Positions 20,816 to 31,507 of a stretch of 64,000 nucleotides of DNA are shown in pieces. The DNA comes from Roseibacterium elongatum DSM 19469 (lineage in GTDB: Bacteria > Pseudomonadota > Alphaproteobacteria > Rhodobacterales > Rhodobacteraceae). Made by a program: the position numbers and the translations under genes. Below the pieces are notes generated by a model. It saw only the letters and a program-made list of their open reading frames with translations. It was not told the DNA's origin and did not search any database. The stretch covers positions 725,001 through 789,000 of the forward strand of contig NZ_CP004372.1 of the NCBI RefSeq assembly GCF_000590925.1, written 5' to 3'. The first letter of the stretch is position 1. Each line of letters starts with the position of its first letter.

Positions 20816-21802
20816 TCACACCCTCTCGATGATCTTCTCGCCGAACAGGCCCTGCGGCCGGAACACGAGGAACAGAAGCGCGAGGACATAGGCGAACCAG
20901 TTCTCGGTCGCGCCGCCGATCATCGGGCCGATCGCGAACTCGAACAGGGCCTCGCCCACCCCGATGATCAGGCCGCCCACGATGGCCCCGGGGATCGAGG
21001 TGAACCCGCCCAGCATCAGCACCGGCAACGCCTTGAGCGCGATCAGCGACAGCGAGAACTGCACCCCCGATTTCGAGCCCCACATGATGCCGGCCACCAG
21101 CGCGACCATCCCGGCCAGGGACCAGACCAGCACCCACACGTAGTTCAGCTTGATGCCCACAGACAGCGCGGCCTGGTGATCGTCGGCCACGGCGCGCATC
21201 GCGCGGCCCTGCTTGGTGTATTGGGTATAGGCCACCAGCGCACCCACCAGGATCGCGGCGATGATCGCGGCCGAGATGTCCAGATTGTCGATGAAGAACC
21301 CGTATCCGAAGATCTCGAAGGTGGCGCTGTCGATGGCGTCGTTGATGCCCTGCGGCAGGCCGACATCGAGATTGCGGATCTCAGACCCCCACATCAGGTC
21401 CGACACCCCTTCGAGGAAATAAGCCAGCCCGATCGTCGCCATGAACAGGATGATCGGTTCCTGCCCGACAAGATGCTTGAAGATGAACCGCTGCACGAAC
21501 AGCGCAAAGCCGATCATGATCACGACCGTCAGAGCGATGGCGAACAGCGCCGGCACCTCCCAGCCGAAATAATGGATGTCGGTACCGAAGATCTCGTTGA
21601 TCAGATGCCCGAACGGCACCCGGCCCTGCTGGATGCCCACCAGCGTCATCGCCGCGAAAAGCGCCATGACCCCCTGGGCATAATTGAAGATACCGCTGGC
21701 CTTGAAGATCAGCACGAAGCCGAGGGCCACCAGCGCATACATCACGCCGTTCAGAAGGCCGTTCAGCGTGACCTCCATTGCAAAGATCAGTTGCTCGGGC
21801 AT
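20816..21802 (-). CDS. livH: Liv-type ABC transporter permease LivH
   Basis: A 328-residue permease, slightly longer than classical LivH (about 300). The N-terminus (MEVTLNGLLNGVMYALVALG) and the loop RAVADDHQAALSVGIKLNYV with the following GMVALVAGIMWG helix match the family. It pairs with LivM to form the translocation pore. GGAGG lies 7 nt upstream of the ATG at 21802. The extra length is a loop near residues 65-90 (GTDIHYFGWEVP). Confidence 0.93.
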   Translation of the reverse strand: MPEQLIFAMEVTLNGLLNGVMYALVALGFVLIFKASGIFNYAQGVMALFAAMTLVGIQQGRVPFGHLINEIFGTDIHYFGWEVPALFAIALTVVIMIGFALFVQRFIFKHLVGQEPIILFMATIGLAYFLEGVSDLMWGSEIRNLDVGLPQGINDAIDSATFEIFGYGFFIDNLDISAAIIAAILVGALVAYTQYTKQGRAMRAVADDHQAALSVGIKLNYVWVLVWSLAGMVALVAGIMWGSKSGVQFSLSLIALKALPVLMLGGFTSIPGAIVGGLIIGVGEALFEFAIGPMIGGATENWFAYVLALLFLVFRPQGLFGEKIIERV

Positions 21803-21820
21803 GCTGGGCCTCCGTGCGGG

Positions 21821-21862
21821 GTGTATGTACGGGCTGTGTACAGGCTGTGTACGGGGTGTGAC
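21821..21862. repeat. Short 11-nt tandem repeats between livH and livG
   Basis: Four imperfect units of about 11 nt; the two central ones share GGCTGTGTAC exactly (21832-21841 and 21843-21852). They occupy the 78-nt gap between the livG stop and livH start. Function is unknown. Confidence 0.6.
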
Positions 21863-21880
21863 GTGGCGTGCCGGGCGCGA

Positions 21881-22720
21881 TCAGTCATGGCTGACCCCCA
21901 GATAGGCATCGATGACTTCCTGGTTGTTGCGCACCTCGTCGGGCGTGCCGTCGCCGATCTTCTTGCCGTAATCCATCACGACAACGCGGTCCGACAGGTC
22001 CATGACAACGCCCATGTCATGCTCGATCAGCACGATGGTCGTGCCGAACTCGTCGTTCACATCCAGGATGAAGCGCGACATGTCCTCCTTCTCCTCGACA
22101 TTCATCCCCGCCATGGGTTCGTCGAGCAAAAGGATGCGCGGTTCAGCCGCCAGCGCGCGGGCCAGTTCGACCCGCTTCTTCAGGCCGTAGGGCAGCCGCC
22201 CAACGGGCGTCTTGCGGATCGCCTGAATCTCGAGAAAGTCAATGATTTCCTCGGCTTTTTCGCGGTTCTCGACCTCTTCTCGCTGCGCCTTTCCCCACCA
22301 CAAACCCTGGTCGAGGAAACTGGCCTTCATGTGGTTCAGCCGCCCGGTCATCACGTTGTCCAGAACCGTCATCCCCTCGAACAGGGCGATGTTCTGAAAG
22401 GTCCGCGCGATGCCTTGCCGGGCCACCTGATAGGGCTTCATCGGCTTGCGGATCGCCCCCTTGTACCAGACCTCGCCCTCCTGCGGGTTGTAGAAGCCCG
22501 AGATGACATTGAGCATCGATGACTTGCCGGCCCCATTGGGCCCGATGATCGCCCGGATCTCGCCCTCACGAATGTCGAAGGAAATATCCTTGATCGCCTC
22601 GACTCCGCCGAACCGCAGGGTGATATGCTTCATTTCCATCACCACACCGCCGATCGTGCGACCGTCTTCGGTGACATACCCTTCGTGAGGATTGATGGGC
22701 GGGTGTATCGCCTCGTTCAT
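21881..22720 (-). CDS. livG: Liv-type ABC transporter ATPase LivG
   Basis: A 279-residue ATPase partner of LivF. Walker A is GPNGAGKSS, the ABC signature region reads PYGLKKRVELARAL in place of a classical LSGGQ, and Walker B is ILLLDEPMAGMN followed by the switch His in VLIEHDMG. The PYGLKKR signature is the form usually found in this transporter subgroup. Its ATG overlaps the upstream stop by 4 nt (ATGA). The C-terminal NQEVIDAYLG motif is typical of LivG. Confidence 0.93.
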   Translation of the reverse strand: MNEAIHPPINPHEGYVTEDGRTIGGVVMEMKHITLRFGGVEAIKDISFDIREGEIRAIIGPNGAGKSSMLNVISGFYNPQEGEVWYKGAIRKPMKPYQVARQGIARTFQNIALFEGMTVLDNVMTGRLNHMKASFLDQGLWWGKAQREEVENREKAEEIIDFLEIQAIRKTPVGRLPYGLKKRVELARALAAEPRILLLDEPMAGMNVEEKEDMSRFILDVNDEFGTTIVLIEHDMGVVMDLSDRVVVMDYGKKIGDGTPDEVRNNQEVIDAYLGVSHD

Positions 22721-22971
22721 TCCGCGTTCTCCCTGGCCGCTTGCCCGGATCGAAAGATCAGCGCCCCGATCAGGCCGTAAATCAAAAGGGCGATCAGCGC
22801 CCAAGTGAGGTTCTCTTCCCAAAGCTCCGGCATCCCGAAAAGCAGCGCCGCAACCCCGCAAATCCCGATGGCGCCGCCCTGGATGACCGCGGCGCCGGTG
22901 CGGACATAGCGTCCGGCCACCCAACTCGCGGCAAACCCGAGCAGAAACAGGGCAATCGCCGCCAGGCTCAT
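22717..22971 (-). CDS. Small three-helix membrane protein of the Liv operon
   Basis: An 84-residue hydrophobic protein with three predicted helices (about residues 2-22, 28-47 and 55-74) and a short polar tail (RSGQAARENAE). It overlaps livG by 4 nt, which implies translational coupling. An ATG at 22971 has only a weak AAGGG site; a GTG at 23028, 1 nt from the upstream stop, would add 19 basic residues. No family is recognised. Position suggests an accessory membrane component of the transporter or ligase. Confidence 0.7.
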   Translation of the reverse strand: MSLAAIALFLLGFAASWVAGRYVRTGAAVIQGGAIGICGVAALLFGMPELWEENLTWALIALLIYGLIGALIFRSGQAARENAE

Positions 22972-23029
22972 GTCCGGCGCCCTTGCGGGATGGCGGGCGG
23001 GGCGACAGCGATAGCTGAGCGTCCGCACG

Positions 23030-25006
<1,977 letters not shown>

Positions 25007-25223
25007 AGTCGTTCCTCCCTTCGCCGATCTCCCCACCGGCGGTTACGGGGTCGCCTGTTAGGGCGAGCCAGCGACTCCCGTCGCCTATACCGTGCCAGCA
25101 AATTGCTCGCGGTCAAGTTTTGCCTGACTTTTTCCCAATCCTAACGAATTGTAACAGCACGCGAGGGAAGCTTGACGAACGCATCCAAGGGGGCCAGCGA
25201 TGAGGACCGGGGAGGACGACACC

Positions 25224-27149
25224 ATGCCGCTTGCGGCCGCGACCGATCACTTGACCCGTGCCGGTCTGAACCTGATTCAGCAGGCGCTGTCGATCTATGA
25301 CGCCGACCTGCGCCTGGCGGTGTGCAACCGGCCGTTCCAGACCATGTTCGGCCTGCCCGAACGCCTTGTCAGCCCCGGCGCACGGTTCGACGAAACGGTG
25401 CGCTGGCTGGCCGCGCATGGCGAATATGGCGAGGTCGAGGATATCGACGGCTTCGTCCGCGACCGGGTCGAGGCCGCGCGCGCTTTCATGCCCCATTACA
25501 TGGAACGGCGCCGGTCGAACGGCCGCACGATCAGCGTCGAGGGGTCCCCCCTGCCCGAGGGCGGGTGGGTCACGGTCTATACCGACATCACCGCCGCCAA
25601 GCGGCAGGAGACCCTGCTGCGTGCCCGCTCGGAGGAGTTGAGCGACCAACTGCTGAGCCATACCGAGGAACTGACACGCACCAATCGGCGGCTGGAGGCC
25701 ACGATCGGACAGTTGGAAGAGGCCAAGCGCCAGCTGACCGAGATGGAGGCGCGCATTCGCCTGACCACCGAGATGACGCCGGCCCATATCGCGCGGCTGG
25801 ATACCGACGGCGTCTATACCTACACGAATCGACGCCTGTCCTCGGTCATGCCGGGGCGGCGCAGCGATGTGGTCGGCCTGTGTTATCTGGACGTGATGGG
25901 CGAGGTGACGGGCGCGCGCCTGCGCCCCGCCTTCGAGGCCGCCCTGGCGGGCGAGGCCAGCGTTCTGGAATATGACGACGCCGGGTCGGGCCGGCGCATC
26001 CGCACCGCTTTCACGCCGGATCGGGCCGACCCGGAGGGCCCCATCACAGGGGTCTACCTGTTGTCGACCGACATGACCGAAGAGGCCCAGACCCGCGCCG
26101 CCCTGGCCCAGACGCACAAGCGCGAACTTGCCGCGCAACTGACCAGCGGCCTTGCCCATGACTTCGCCAATCTCTTGACGATCATCCTGGGGCTGCAGGG
26201 TCGTCTGGAAAAGATGCCGCTGCCCCATGGTGCGCATGAATTGACCAGCGCGACGCGTATGGCCGCGCGGCGCGGCGGCACCCTGCTGGACAAGATCGCG
26301 CGCATGTCCGGCCCGCGCGACATCAAGGCCGGGCCGGTCGTGCTGCGCGATTTCCTCGACAGTTTCGCGCCCCTCGCCCGTGCGGCCCTGACGCCCGAGA
26401 TCACGCTGACCATCGACAACCGCATCGCGCCGCCCGCCTTGATGCTGGATGCCGGCAGCTTGCAGGACAGCCTGTTGAACCTTGTGCTGAATGCCCGCGA
26501 CGCGATCGGAAACCGCCCCGGCCGGATCGAGATCACGCTGCGAAGCCAACAGGACACCTGGTTGGAGATCGCCGTTCAGGACACCGGCCCAGGCTTTTCC
26601 GACATCGCCCTGGAAAAGGCGACGGCCCCTTTCTTTACCACCAAGGGCGACGAAGGGTCGGGGCTGGGTCTGTCGATGGTCTATGACCTGACGAAACTGG
26701 CGGGGGGCAAGGTGGCGCTGGCCAATGCACCCGCGGGCGGCGCCGTTGTCACGTTGCGCCTGCCGCTGCGCCCCGCCAAGGCCGAGGCGCGCCCGATGCT
26801 GGTCTTGCTGGTGGACGACGACGCGGAATTGCGGGCGGGTGTCCGCGATCTGCTGATCGGCCTGGGCCATCAGGTGATCGAGGCCGCCAGCGCCGAAGAG
26901 GCGCTGACCCTGGCCGAGATCCCCGGCATCGACTGGGTGCTGTCCGATCTGCGCCTGGGCGAAATGGACGGGCTCGATCTCTTGTCCGGCCTGGCGACGC
27001 GCCACCCTGGCCTGCGCCTGGCGCTGATGACATCGGCCCCCGAAAGCGACGCCCGCCGCAGGGCCGCCGCCGCGCGCTGGCCGGTCCTGTCCAAGCCGGT
27101 GGACGCGCCGCATCTGCTGTATCTGCTCAGTATCGAGGACGCTGCATGA
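25224..27149 (+). CDS. Hybrid sensor histidine kinase with PAS domains and receiver
   Basis: A 641-residue sensor without transmembrane helices, so the signal is probably cytosolic. The order is an N-terminal PAS_7-type domain (ALSIYDADLRLAVCNRPF; about 15-120), a coiled coil (130-185), a second PAS-like domain (190-290), the H box (LAHDFANLLTIILG, about residue 312), the ATP-binding N box (NLVLNARDAI) and G boxes (DTGPGFS, GSGLGLSMV), then a receiver (VLLVDDDAELR, phosphoacceptor in WVLSDLRLG). GGGGAGG sits 8 nt before the ATG at 25224; an in-frame ATG at 25200 is an alternative. It overlaps the response regulator by 4 nt. Confidence 0.9.
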   Translation: MPLAAATDHLTRAGLNLIQQALSIYDADLRLAVCNRPFQTMFGLPERLVSPGARFDETVRWLAAHGEYGEVEDIDGFVRDRVEAARAFMPHYMERRRSNGRTISVEGSPLPEGGWVTVYTDITAAKRQETLLRARSEELSDQLLSHTEELTRTNRRLEATIGQLEEAKRQLTEMEARIRLTTEMTPAHIARLDTDGVYTYTNRRLSSVMPGRRSDVVGLCYLDVMGEVTGARLRPAFEAALAGEASVLEYDDAGSGRRIRTAFTPDRADPEGPITGVYLLSTDMTEEAQTRAALAQTHKRELAAQLTSGLAHDFANLLTIILGLQGRLEKMPLPHGAHELTSATRMAARRGGTLLDKIARMSGPRDIKAGPVVLRDFLDSFAPLARAALTPEITLTIDNRIAPPALMLDAGSLQDSLLNLVLNARDAIGNRPGRIEITLRSQQDTWLEIAVQDTGPGFSDIALEKATAPFFTTKGDEGSGLGLSMVYDLTKLAGGKVALANAPAGGAVVTLRLPLRPAKAEARPMLVLLVDDDAELRAGVRDLLIGLGHQVIEAASAEEALTLAEIPGIDWVLSDLRLGEMDGLDLLSGLATRHPGLRLALMTSAPESDARRRAAAARWPVLSKPVDAPHLLYLLSIEDAA

Positions 27150-27847
27150 GCCAACCCTTTGTCACCATTCTCGACGACGAGCCGCAAATCCGCGCCATGC
27201 TGTCCGACGCGCTGACCGAGGCCGGGTTCCGCACCGCCAGTTTCGCCCGCGCCACCGAGTTCGAGGCCGCCCTCGCCCATGCCACGCCGGATGTCTGCCT
27301 TGTCGATCTGGGCCTGCCGGATCGCGACGGCCTGGCCCTTGTGCATCGGCTGGCGCTGGAATCGGGGGCGGCGATCATCATCATCTCGGGCCGCGCACAG
27401 GTGCAGGACCGTGTCACGGGGCTGGAACTGGGCGCCGATGACTACATCATCAAACCCTTCGACCCGACCGAGGTCGTGGCCCGCATCCGCGCCCGGCTGC
27501 GGGTCTCGCGGCCCAAAGGCAACGACCACCAGACGGCGCGGTTCAACGGTTGGACGGCCCATTTCGATCGTTACATCCTTGAGGACGACACCGGCGAGGA
27601 AACCGCCTTTTCCCATGCCGAGGGAGAAGTGCTGCGGATGTTCCTCGAGGCGCCCAAACGCCTGATCTCGCGGCAGCAGATGCAGGAAAACCTTGGCGGC
27701 GCGGCGGGCGAAAGCTTTGATCGCGCGATGGATGTGCGCATCTCGCGGCTGCGCACCAAGCTGCGCGAAGACCCCAAGAACCCGCGCCTGATCAAGACGA
27801 TCTACGGCGCGGGGTATATCTTTCTGGGAAACGTCAGCTGGGGCTGA
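27146..27847 (+). CDS. OmpR/PhoB-family response regulator
   Basis: A 233-residue regulator with an N-terminal receiver (ILDDEPQIRAM; phosphoacceptor Asp in CLVDLGLPDRDG; conserved Lys in YIIKPFD) and a C-terminal winged helix (residues about 135-230, MDVRISRLRTKLRE then TIYGAGYIF). The ATGA overlap with the kinase shows that they are a pair. The genes are divergent from the Liv/CoA-ligase operon, which makes that operon the likeliest target. The C-terminus (GNVSWG) is short and complete. Confidence 0.93.
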   Translation: MSQPFVTILDDEPQIRAMLSDALTEAGFRTASFARATEFEAALAHATPDVCLVDLGLPDRDGLALVHRLALESGAAIIIISGRAQVQDRVTGLELGADDYIIKPFDPTEVVARIRARLRVSRPKGNDHQTARFNGWTAHFDRYILEDDTGEETAFSHAEGEVLRMFLEAPKRLISRQQMQENLGGAAGESFDRAMDVRISRLRTKLREDPKNPRLIKTIYGAGYIFLGNVSWG

Positions 27848-28084
27848 GACGGGGTTTGTGGGAGGGGGAGGGGGATGTCTGCTCAGAGCCCAAGGCGACC
27901 GAGGTTGCGTTTTGCACGAATGGCCACACGGGACAGAAACCGGTTCTTCACCCCACAATGTGCCAAGTTCTACTAAAAAGGGCGGCCATTGTCCTCAACA
28001 GATGCACTGGCCACGTCGGCGCGCATCCGTAGGTGGCCCGGGCCGAGACTTCACTGATCAAGATCAACGCCATAGGTCTCACTA

Positions 28085-28115
28085 TTTCATATTAGCTGTG
28101 CGACCCAATATGAAA
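28085..28115. promoter_or_regulatory. Perfect 9-bp inverted repeat ahead of secreted-protein gene
   Basis: TTTCATATT (28085-28093) and AATATGAAA (28107-28115) are exact inverted copies, separated by 13 nt, ending 11 nt before the next start codon. It could be an operator or a leader hairpin. The regulator is unknown. Confidence 0.5.
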
Positions 28116-28126
28116 GCGAGAATGGA

Positions 28127-29137
28127 ATGCAATTGTGTGAACGTGAGCTTGGCTGGATTTTTTGGGCGACAGCACTGGTTTTCCATGTCTGTTTGGCCAG
28201 CATTATCAGTGTGGGCGCGGCGCATGCTCAGCTAAATCCCTGCCCCTATACCAATGATGGTGATTGTGATGAGCCCAATGGCTTGGGCCTATGCGCGCCG
28301 GGCACGGACGTCGCGGACTGCTCCAACCCGAACTCCAATTTCGGCGGTGGCAGCGGTTACGCGGCCGGTGGAGGCTTCACGGGCGGGTTGTCCGGCACTC
28401 CGGGTGGTGGCGCCGTTGGAATGACGATCTATTCCCCATGGGTCTCCGTCACCAATGATCCGAACCAGTTCCGCGGTCAACGGGCCGGTGTTTTTCCATC
28501 GAGCACTTGCGATAGCGCGACAGGACGGGGCAGTGGGCCTTTTCCCGCTGGCTCTTACGACATCTATACCGGCAATGCTGGCAACACGGGATCCCTTCCT
28601 CCCACGGACATAAGAATGGCCACCGTCACCCTGCACTCCAATCGCATCTACACTGTCGATCTTGGAGGTGTGAACGGGTTCGGCTTCAGAGATAGTTCGG
28701 GCTTGGAATCGTTGTACGGGGCGCCGGGAGAGGGGTACGCGCGCATCTACCACCGAAACAGTGACACCAGAACGTGGCGGGCGCTCTGCATCCTTCCAAC
28801 CGGCTGGGATATGACATGGTGTGGCACCGACATGTCGGGTTTCTCCTGCGCGGGTTCGTCCGTGTCGGCAAACACCACACTAGTGGGGTCTTGGCGGCTC
28901 GAAGATTCGGCAGGTGTCCCGGAAAACGAATTCACATTTCAATTCTTGTCGAATGGCGTTGTGCAGGCAGGACCCTTTTCCGGAAACTGGAGTCAGCAAG
29001 CCGACGGAACATACTTGGTTCAGTTCACCTCGACCCAATGGGTTAACCCCCAATTTTCTATTGCGATCTCGTCCGATGGGCGCTCGTTCACGGCGTATTT
29101 TGATGGATCAATCATCGGATACGGCTACCGTATGTAG
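28127..29137 (+). CDS. Secreted protein with small Cys-rich N-terminal domain, hypothetical
   Basis: A 336-residue exported protein. After a signal peptide (cleavage near AAHAQ, residue 34) comes a compact Cys-rich unit, CPYTNDGDCDEPNGLGLC followed by a further Cys, a motif seen in many secreted bacterial proteins. A glycine-rich linker leads to two beta-rich domains with paired cysteines. The DNA is visibly lower in GC and less biased at third positions than its neighbours, which suggests recent acquisition. The ribosome binding site is poor. Function is not recognised. Confidence 0.7.
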   Translation: MQLCERELGWIFWATALVFHVCLASIISVGAAHAQLNPCPYTNDGDCDEPNGLGLCAPGTDVADCSNPNSNFGGGSGYAAGGGFTGGLSGTPGGGAVGMTIYSPWVSVTNDPNQFRGQRAGVFPSSTCDSATGRGSGPFPAGSYDIYTGNAGNTGSLPPTDIRMATVTLHSNRIYTVDLGGVNGFGFRDSSGLESLYGAPGEGYARIYHRNSDTRTWRALCILPTGWDMTWCGTDMSGFSCAGSSVSANTTLVGSWRLEDSAGVPENEFTFQFLSNGVVQAGPFSGNWSQQADGTYLVQFTSTQWVNPQFSIAISSDGRSFTAYFDGSIIGYGYRM

Positions 29138-29337
29138 CACGGGAAGCTCGAGGGCATCGCCCCCCGTGTGCCGCGCGTTGACACCCGGCGGAGAGCCAAG
29201 GCATCCGTTCCGTCGCCCCCCTCTGCGCGACGGCGATTGCTGCCATCTATCGACCAGCGCTGAGGTCCGCTTCGGGCCGTTGGCTGCGCTTTAGGCGGCA
29301 CTCGCAAATGGCAGGATTGTCCCGCGCACCCGCCCCC

Positions 29338-30546
29338 TCACCCCAACCTTTCCACCGCGCGGGCCAGCACCTCGACCCCGGTGACCAGATCATCCTCGCC
29401 GGTGTCTTCCTCGAACGTGTGCGACACGCCGTTGATCGACGGCACGAAAAGCATCCCCACCGGCATCAGCCCCGCAAGGTTCGACGCATCGTGCAGCGCG
29501 CCCGAGGGCATCGCCCGCCAGCGCCCTGGCGCGACCTCGTCGGCGGCGGCGGATAGCGCCGCTTGCATGCCTGCATCCATCGGCATCGGCGCAAGGTCAT
29601 GGCGCAGCTTGCCCCATGTGATCTCGCATCCCGTCTCGTCGCCCATGTCGCGCAACAGTTGCGCGATGGCCCCCTCCATCCGGTCCAGCCGGTCGGCGTC
29701 GATATCCCGCCATTGAAGCGAGAACTCGGCCCGCCCCGGCACCACCGACTGCGCGCCGGGATGCAGGCGGATATGGCCGATGGTCCAAACCGATTGCGGC
29801 GTCACGATATTGGCGAAGCGATCCGGCAGGGCCGTCGTGATCCGGGCCGCGACGGTGAAGGCATCGCGGCGCATCGCCATGGGCGTGGTACCCGCGTGGT
29901 TCTGCTGACCGTGCACCTCGACCTGGATCTGGCGCAAGCCGACGATGCCGGTCACGACGCCCACGGCCTCACCGGCCGCGTCCAGAACCGGGCCCTGTTC
30001 GATATGCGCCTCGAGAAACCCGGTGAAGCGCGCCGGGTCCAGCCAGTCACCCGCCCGGTCGGAGATCCGGGCGCGGGCCTCGGGCCATGTGGTGCCGTCC
30101 GTCGCCACCAGCTTGTCGGCATCGGCCTCGCTGAGCTTGCCCGACCACAGCGACGAGCCGGTCAGCGCGCCGAAGCGACCCTCTTCGTCCTGGAACGAGA
30201 CGACAGAGACGGGCGGGCCACCGGCCTCTTGCGCGGCGCGGGCGATCTCGAGCGCGGCGATCACGCCATAGGCCCCGTCCAGCCAGCCACCCTCGGGCTG
30301 GGTGTCGGAATGCGACCCCATCAGCAGGCTGCGATCGCCCGGCGCCAGGCCGAACAGGTTGCCCGCCGGGTCCATATGCGGCGTCAGCCCGGCGTCGCGG
30401 AATTGCTCAGCCAACCAGTCGCGCGCGGCAAGGTCGGCCTCGGTAAAGGCGCGGCGGCGCACGCCCTTGCTGCCCGGCGCATCATCGCCGCCGAATGCGC
30501 GCAGCGTGTGAAGATCGGCAAGGAAACGGTCGGCGTGCGGGGTCAT
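29338..30546 (-). CDS. M20-family Zn-dependent amidohydrolase (N-carbamoyl amino acid hydrolase/allantoate amidohydrolase type)
   Basis: A 402-residue metallo-amidohydrolase. The dinuclear zinc ligands are visible: His79 (GSHSDTQ), Asp90 (GWLDGAYG), the catalytic and ligand Glu pair in FQDEEGRF, His in EAHIEQGP and the C-terminal His in VSHTFEE. Family members hydrolyse N-carbamoyl-L-amino acids, beta-ureidopropionate or allantoate; the exact substrate cannot be read here and no purine or pyrimidine catabolic genes are adjacent. AGGAGG lies 8 nt before the ATG. It is divergent from the small membrane gene at 30610. Confidence 0.9.
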   Translation of the reverse strand: MTPHADRFLADLHTLRAFGGDDAPGSKGVRRRAFTEADLAARDWLAEQFRDAGLTPHMDPAGNLFGLAPGDRSLLMGSHSDTQPEGGWLDGAYGVIAALEIARAAQEAGGPPVSVVSFQDEEGRFGALTGSSLWSGKLSEADADKLVATDGTTWPEARARISDRAGDWLDPARFTGFLEAHIEQGPVLDAAGEAVGVVTGIVGLRQIQVEVHGQQNHAGTTPMAMRRDAFTVAARITTALPDRFANIVTPQSVWTIGHIRLHPGAQSVVPGRAEFSLQWRDIDADRLDRMEGAIAQLLRDMGDETGCEITWGKLRHDLAPMPMDAGMQAALSAAADEVAPGRWRAMPSGALHDASNLAGLMPVGMLFVPSINGVSHTFEEDTGEDDLVTGVEVLARAVERLG

Positions 30547-30609
30547 GTCTGGCCTCCTGTCGGCAGGTTTGCCAAGCTATTGGCACCCGATCGTGGTAGC
30601 GTCCAGCCC

Positions 30610-30774
30610 ATGGATGTGACGGCCCTTGCCTTCTATGCCGCGATTTGCGCCCTGCTCAGCCTTGCGTCGCCGCGCCTCGGGCGCCCTTTCGTGCGGCTTG
30701 CCGTCGGCGCCGTAGTGGGCCTTGCCGCGGCGGCCCTTCTGCCGATCTTGAAGGGCGCTCTCGGCCTTGGCTGA
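30610..30774 (+). CDS. Small hydrophobic membrane protein (54 residues), hypothetical
   Basis: A rightward frame encoding MDVTALAFYAAICALLSLAS, then a short Arg/Pro turn (PRLGRPFVR) and a second hydrophobic helix (LAVGAVVGLAAAALLPIL). The two-helix hairpin composition looks like a real membrane peptide, but no strong ribosome binding site precedes the ATG. It starts 64 nt from the divergent amidohydrolase start. No family is recognised. Confidence 0.5.
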   Translation: MDVTALAFYAAICALLSLASPRLGRPFVRLAVGAVVGLAAAALLPILKGALGLG

Positions 30775-30840
30775 GGTCGCCTTGCGCTTCGCCGCGCGAT
30801 CGCCCATCACGGGGCGCAGGATCTGAAAAAGGGATTTGGT

Positions 30841-31495
30841 GTGGGCGAACTGGTTCTGGTCCGGCACGGGCAGGCGAATTCGGCGGCGAATGACGAGGCG
30901 GGCTATGACCGGCTGAGCGATCTGGGCCACCAGCAGGCCGCGTGGCTGGGCGCATGGCTGCGCAGCCATGATGCTCCTTTCGACGAGGTGTTCATGGGCG
31001 GTCTGCGCCGCCATCGCGAAACCGCCGAGGGCAGTGGGCGACATGGGCGCGGCGCCGCAGATCGATCTGCGCCTGGATGAACTGGATTATTTCAACCTGT
31101 CGCGCGCCCATGCGGAAAAGAACGGCGCGACCGAGATGCACGGCCCTGAGGATTTCGTGCACCATATCCGCGACATCATGCACGCCTGGCAGCGCGCCGA
31201 GATCCAGGGCAACGAAAGCTACGCCGATTTCGAGGCCCGCGTGGCCGAGGTGCTGCGCCTTGCCGCGACCCCCGGGCGGCGTGTGCTCTGCGTGACGTCA
31301 GGTGGTGTGATCGGCATGATGGTGCGTCACCTGCTGGACCTCGACATTGCGCGCATGGCGCATCTGCTGGTGCCGATCCGCAACTGCTCGATCCACCGCG
31401 TGATGGTTCTGGATCAGGCCATGATCCTGTCGGGCTTCAACGCGACGCCGCATCTGGATACGCCCGATCGCATCCACGCCCGCACCGAGTTCTGA
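30841..31495 (+). pseudogene. Histidine phosphatase (phosphoglycerate mutase) family gene with a frameshift
   Basis: The first frame starts with a GTG at 30841 and encodes the phosphohistidine motif LVLVRHGQANS, continuing to GGLRRHRETAEG. It then goes out of frame near 31033. The protein resumes in the +1 frame as GDMGAAPQIDLRLDELDYF and runs to 31495. Removing one base (the A in GGGCAGTGGG) gives an uninterrupted 217-residue protein, with the second catalytic His in a VTSGGVIGMMVRHLL context replaced by the family's usual GG-V-I form. It is close to the saccharopine genes, 12 nt upstream of the next. Either a true pseudogene or a sequence error. Confidence 0.8.
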
Positions 31496-31507
31496 AAGGG
31501 AAAACCG

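Noticed and set aside
27875..27976. 33-codon basic frame (MSAQSPRRPRLRFARM...) behind a purine-rich G-run
   Set aside because: The G-run resembles a strong ribosome binding site but is compositional; the peptide has no family and there is no conservation evidence.
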